A DNA stretch of 64,000 nucleotides from Salipiger mangrovisoli (lineage in GTDB: Bacteria > Pseudomonadota > Alphaproteobacteria > Rhodobacterales > Rhodobacteraceae). The stretch spans positions 62,001 through 126,000 of the forward strand of contig NZ_JADFFK010000006.1 in the NCBI RefSeq assembly GCF_015223355.1, read 5' to 3'. This document shows, in pieces, positions 60,725 to 64,000 of the stretch. The stretch's first letter is position 1; each line of letters starts with the position of its first letter. Below the pieces are notes generated by a model. The model saw nothing but the letters and a program-made list of their open reading frames with translations, was not told the origin of the DNA and made no database searches. The translations under genes were made by a program, and so were the position numbers.

Positions 60725-61690
60725 ATGCGCTCTGTGATTTTCGCGGCCGCCCTCGGCCTCGCTGCGACCGCTGCCTATGCAGAGGATTTCAAGTTCGCCA
60801 GCTTCTTCGCGCCGACCCACCCCTATATCGACGGCGCGTTCGATCCCTTCGCCGAGATGGTCTCGGAGAAATCGGGCGGCGCGCTGACCGTCACCATCTA
60901 CAACGGTGGCGAACTGGGGCCGGGTCCGGCCGAGCAGTACAGCCGTGTTCTCGACGGCGTGGCAGAGCTGGCGGTTTCGCTGCCGGGCTACACCGCCTCG
61001 ACCTTCCCGCTGACGCTGGTGGCGGAACTGCCGGGCGTGCTCGATACCGAGACCGGCACTGCCGACATCTGGAACAACATCGAGCTCTTCCAGCCCGAGT
61101 ACCGCCGCGCCATCCTGGTGAGCCTGTGGTCCTCGGCACCGAACCAGCTCTATACCCGCGACAAGGCCGTGCGCAGCCCGGCCGACATCAAGGGCATGAA
61201 GATCCGCGTGCCGTCGCGCAATACCGGCCTGCTGGTCGAAGCCTGGGGCGCAACCCCGGTGTCGATGCCGGTGAGCGAGATCTACAACGCCATGCAAACC
61301 GGCGTGATCGACGGCGCGATGATCGACACCACCGCCACCCGCGCCTTCCGCCTTGGCGAAGTGGCGAACTACCTGACCATCGGCATGGACACGACGAACT
61401 CGCCCTTCTTCATCCTTGCCAACCGTGATGCCTTCAACGGCCTCGGCGATGCCGAGCAGAAGGCCCTGCTGGACGCGGGCAAGGAGGCCTCGGTGCTGGG
61501 CAACGAGGTGCAGCTGGCAGTGGCCGCGGGCGGCGTCGAGGCCTTCGCCGAGATCGAGGGCCGCGAAGTCATCGAGCTGACCGCCGAGGAGGCCGCTGCC
61601 TTCAACGCGCTGTCCGCGCCGGTCACCGAGAAGGTCGTCGCCGAGACCGGGGGCAACGCCCAGGCCATCGTCGACGCGCTGGCCCACTGA
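60725..61690 (+). CDS. dctP: TRAP transporter solute-binding protein (DctP), second system
   Basis: The 321-residue periplasmic protein has a short signal peptide ending ATAAYAED. KFASFFAPTHPYIDGAF and the specificity Arg in IKGMKIRVPSRNTGLL are typical, as is VSEIYNAMQTGVIDGAMID. GGGAGGATT lies before the start at 60725. The ligand cannot be told from sequence; it differs clearly from the DctP at 53984. Confidence 0.88.
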   Translation: MRSVIFAAALGLAATAAYAEDFKFASFFAPTHPYIDGAFDPFAEMVSEKSGGALTVTIYNGGELGPGPAEQYSRVLDGVAELAVSLPGYTASTFPLTLVAELPGVLDTETGTADIWNNIELFQPEYRRAILVSLWSSAPNQLYTRDKAVRSPADIKGMKIRVPSRNTGLLVEAWGATPVSMPVSEIYNAMQTGVIDGAMIDTTATRAFRLGEVANYLTIGMDTTNSPFFILANRDAFNGLGDAEQKALLDAGKEASVLGNEVQLAVAAGGVEAFAEIEGREVIELTAEEAAAFNALSAPVTEKVVAETGGNAQAIVDALAH

Positions 61691-61695
61691 TCGGC

Positions 61696-62199
61696 ATGAT
61701 GCGCCGCGCAACCAATGCCCTGTCGGTCGCGACCGACAGGGCCACCGCCCTTCTGGCCGTTGTCGGGGGTGTTGCCCTGCTCGCCCTGGTGGTGCTGATC
61801 TTTATCGGCGTGGTGCTGCGCTACGCCTTCGGTTTGCCGATCCTCGGCTCGAACGAGATCATCCAGCTTGCCGCCGTGGCGCTGGTGATGTCCGCGCTGC
61901 CCTATTGCACGCAGCTCAATGGCCATGTGAGCGTCGATGTCTTCGATCGCCTGCTGGGTCGCTTCGGGCGGATGGCAGGCGATGTGATCGCGCGGCTCCT
62001 GTCGGGCTTCGCGCTCGGCGTGCTCAGCCACCGCGCCTACTACAAGGCACTGGATGCCGCCGAATTCGGCGACACCACCAACATGCTCGGCCTGCCGCTC
62101 TGGCCGTTTTACGGGATTCTCGCCCTTGGCTGCGGCTTCTGTGTCTTGGTCTTTGCGCTGCAAATCCTGAAGGTCCTCGTGCTCGGAGAAGAACAATGA
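61696..62199 (+). CDS. dctQ: TRAP transporter small permease subunit (DctQ), second system
   Basis: The 167-residue protein has four membrane segments. VLRYAFGLPILGSNEIIQLAAVALVMSALPY is the DctQ core and HVSVDVFDRLLGRFG follows. It starts five bases after dctP and overlaps dctM as AATGA. Confidence 0.88.
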   Translation: MMRRATNALSVATDRATALLAVVGGVALLALVVLIFIGVVLRYAFGLPILGSNEIIQLAAVALVMSALPYCTQLNGHVSVDVFDRLLGRFGRMAGDVIARLLSGFALGVLSHRAYYKALDAAEFGDTTNMLGLPLWPFYGILALGCGFCVLVFALQILKVLVLGEEQ

Positions 62200-63503
62200 G
62201 TGAAGTCTCCGCCGGGCTGCTCGGCATTGCCGCGCTCTTCCTTCTGATGATCCTGCGTACGCCGGTGGCCTTTGCCATGCTGCTGGTCGGCTTCTTCGGC
62301 TACTGGGGCCTGTCGGGCTTTCGCGGCGCCAGCGCCATGCTGCTGACCGAGAGCTACTCGGCGGTCTCCTCCTACTCGCTGATCGTCGTGCCGATGTTCG
62401 TGCTGCTGGGCAACATCGCCTCGGCCGCGGGCTATTCGCGCGGGCTTTATGATGCCGCCTATGCCTGGGTCGGGCGCTTCCGGGGCGGGCTCGCCTCGGC
62501 CTCGGTGATCGGCTGCGCTGCCTTCTCGGCGGTCTCTGGCTCGTCCGTTGCCACGGCGGTGACGCTGGGCAAGGTGGCCCTGCCGCAGATGAAGCGGCTT
62601 GGCTATGCCGACAGCCTCGCCACCGGGGCGGTCGCCGCGGGCGGCACGCTCGGCTTCCTGATCCCGCCCTCCACCGGCTTCGTGCTCTACGCGATCCTTA
62701 CCGAGGAATCGATCGGGCGACTGTTCATGGCGGGCATCCTGCCGGGCGTCCTGCTCTGCGCGCTCTTCATCGGGGTGATCTGGCTGCAGGCGACGCTGCG
62801 CCCCGAGGACGGTCCGCAGGGCGAGAAGATCGGCTGGGCCGAGAAGTTCCGCATCTCGTCCGAGGCCTGGCCGCTGTTCGGCGTCATCCTCGTGTCGATC
62901 GGCGGCATCTACCTGGGTGTCTTCACCCCGGTCGAGGCCTCGGGCATCGGTGCGGGTCTGGTCATCCTGCTGGCGCTGGTGCAGCGCCGGATGGGCTGGG
63001 CGGGCTTCAAGGAAGCGGTGCTCGACACGCTGAAGACCAGCGCCATGCTCTACATGGTCGTGATCGGTGCCAACGTGCTGAATCCCTTCCTTGCCATCAC
63101 CCATATCCCCGCGACGCTGGGCGCACAGCTCGAGACGCTGGGCCTGGGGGCCTATGGCACGCTGATCGTGATCCTGCTTGGCTATGTGGTGCTGGGCATG
63201 TTCATGGACGGGCTCTCGATGCTGGTCATCACCATCCCCATCGTCTTCCCGGTGATCACCGGCTTCGGCTTCGATCCGATCTGGTTCGGCGTGGTGGCGG
63301 TGATCGTCATCGAGATGGGCATGATCACCCCGCCGGTGGGGATGAATGTCTTCGTGGTGCGCGGCGTGGCCGGTCCGGGCGTGCCCCTGACCACCGTGTT
63401 CAGCGGCGTGACGCCCTTCCTGATCGCGATGATCGTCGGGCTGGTGCTGATCATCCTCTTCCCGCAGATCGCCACGTTGATCCCGAACACGATGTTCGAT
63501 TAA
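62196..63503 (+). CDS. dctM: TRAP transporter large permease subunit (DctM), second system
   Basis: This 435-residue protein has about 12 membrane segments and DctM motifs such as GCAAFSAVSGSSVATAVTLGKVALPQM, AAGGTLGFLIPPSTGFVLYAI and EMGMITPPVGMNVFVV. The ATG at 62196 overlaps the dctQ stop. It ends the dctPQM operon before a terminator. Confidence 0.92.
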   Translation: MSEVSAGLLGIAALFLLMILRTPVAFAMLLVGFFGYWGLSGFRGASAMLLTESYSAVSSYSLIVVPMFVLLGNIASAAGYSRGLYDAAYAWVGRFRGGLASASVIGCAAFSAVSGSSVATAVTLGKVALPQMKRLGYADSLATGAVAAGGTLGFLIPPSTGFVLYAILTEESIGRLFMAGILPGVLLCALFIGVIWLQATLRPEDGPQGEKIGWAEKFRISSEAWPLFGVILVSIGGIYLGVFTPVEASGIGAGLVILLALVQRRMGWAGFKEAVLDTLKTSAMLYMVVIGANVLNPFLAITHIPATLGAQLETLGLGAYGTLIVILLGYVVLGMFMDGLSMLVITIPIVFPVITGFGFDPIWFGVVAVIVIEMGMITPPVGMNVFVVRGVAGPGVPLTTVFSGVTPFLIAMIVGLVLIILFPQIATLIPNTMFD

Positions 63504-63565
63504 AGCGATACAGCACAGAGATACAGAGCCGGGTCACCGGCCATGCACGAGGGACGTGCAAGGGG

Positions 63566-63595
63566 AAGGCCCCGTCGAGAGATCGGCGGGGCCTT
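63566..63595 (+). terminator. Terminator hairpin after dctPQM
   Basis: AAGGCCCCG/CGGGGCCTT forms a nine-base stem followed by GTTCC, 62 bases after the dctM stop. It is the likely end of the operon message. Confidence 0.7.
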
Positions 63596-63919
63596 GTTCC
63601 GTCCTGCTCATATTGCGTCACGCAGCTGGCAAAATGGCGAATCGTCGCTGGTGAAGTTGGGATTCTGCGGAAATCCGGTGCCGCCGAAATGACACCCGCA
63701 ATGGTTTCTTTGGCCCACGCGTGCAGGAAGTGGCGCGGATCGGGGCAGGGGCGGCGGTTTGCTGCCAAGAATTCGGCCAAGATTGGTCCTCAGCCTTGTG
63801 CCCCGGACTTTCATCGGCGTTGCAGCCGTGGTCATGCTGAAAGTTTTCGTGTAATAGGATTCGGGTAGTGAAGATTTATCCTGCGCGCAAGCTATAGATT
63901 TTACGTCAATATTTTCTGG

Positions 63920-63941
63920 GGACCCGAATTTTCGCGGGTCC
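63920..63941 (+). promoter_or_regulatory. 5' leader hairpin of the gene at the right edge
   Basis: GGACCCG-AATTTTCG-CGGGTCC is a seven-base stem ending 20 bases before the ATG at 63962. It could be a leader hairpin or an operator. Confidence 0.35.
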
Positions 63942-63961
63942 TGACCGGAGGTGCTTTTCTT

Positions 63962-64000
63962 ATGCGAATTGGAACGGAGAATCCGATGAACATTGTTATC
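63962..64000 (+). CDS. 5' end of a gene running off the right edge
   Basis: An ATG at 63962 follows GGAGGTG at good spacing and reads MRIGTENPMNIVI to the window end. A second in-frame ATG at 63986 has its own GGAGA upstream and is an alternative start. Too little is present to identify the protein. Confidence 0.5.
   Translation, partial: MRIGTENPMNIVI

Larger units (their letters stand above)
63504..63961. other. Long region between dctM and the gene at the right edge
   Basis: Beyond the dctM terminator this 458-base stretch contains only minus-strand open frames (63451-63835) that lack ribosome binding sites and recognisable proteins; they were not accepted. The last 150 bases are AT-rich and should hold the promoter of the next gene. 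Confidence 0.4.

Noticed and set aside
63451-63835. Minus-strand frames after dctM
   Set aside because: They overlap the dctPQM terminator and the dctM end, and show no coding signal.

Overview
The window reads as part of an extrachromosomal replicon (plasmid or chromid) of a marine or halotolerant alphaproteobacterium of the family Rhodobacteraceae (Roseobacter group). This rests on the high GC content, a RepB-type replication initiator with divergent parA-parB and an iteron-like origin, several calcium-binding RTX proteins without signal peptides, an ectABC-ask ectoine operon, a pcaQ-pcaDCHGB operon and two TRAP transporters. No rRNA, tRNA, IS element or CRISPR array was seen.

Positions 1-35700 (surface polysaccharide region). 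On the minus strand lie succinoglycan-type genes exoL, exoA and exoM, each overlapping the next by ATGA, preceded by the Wzc/ExoP-like exoP. A sulfotransferase is divergent from exoP, then come a subtilisin-like RTX protease and the export protein exoF. The replicon backbone (parB, parA, origin, rep; 11207-15532) sits inside this locus. Beyond it the locus continues with a GH16 glycanase, an exoZ-like acyltransferase, an exoQ-like polymerase, a large GH16-RTX fusion, two more sulfotransferases, a GT2 glycosyltransferase and a flippase. Three sulfotransferases suggest a sulfated exopolysaccharide. Next come a CPA1 Na+/H+ antiporter with a cyclic-nucleotide domain, a transglutaminase-like exported protein, a probable small RNA with two CUCCUCCC loops (31661-31733, minus), a cysteine-containing RTX protein, an MFS transporter and another RTX protein.

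Positions 35790-43733 (osmolyte and polyamine metabolism). The operon ectA-ectB-ectC-ask runs leftwards and is followed by nspC and a carboxynorspermidine-synthase-like gene. Ectoine and carboxy-polyamine synthesis both start from aspartate semialdehyde, the product that follows the aspartokinase step. A MarR-family regulator (EctR type) is divergent from ectA, and an unrecognised alpha-helical protein converges on it.

Positions 44046-64000 (carbon catabolism). This part holds a 2-hydroxyacid dehydrogenase; pcaQ divergent from pcaDCHGB (protocatechuate, beta-ketoadipate branch); an M20 peptidase; and a hexuronate/aldonate block (idnD-like dehydrogenase, TRAP dctMQP, a GntR regulator, uxuA, uxuB). 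It ends with a GNAT protein, a LysR regulator with two tandem helix-turn-helix domains, a second TRAP system (dctPQM), and the first codons of a gene that leaves the window.
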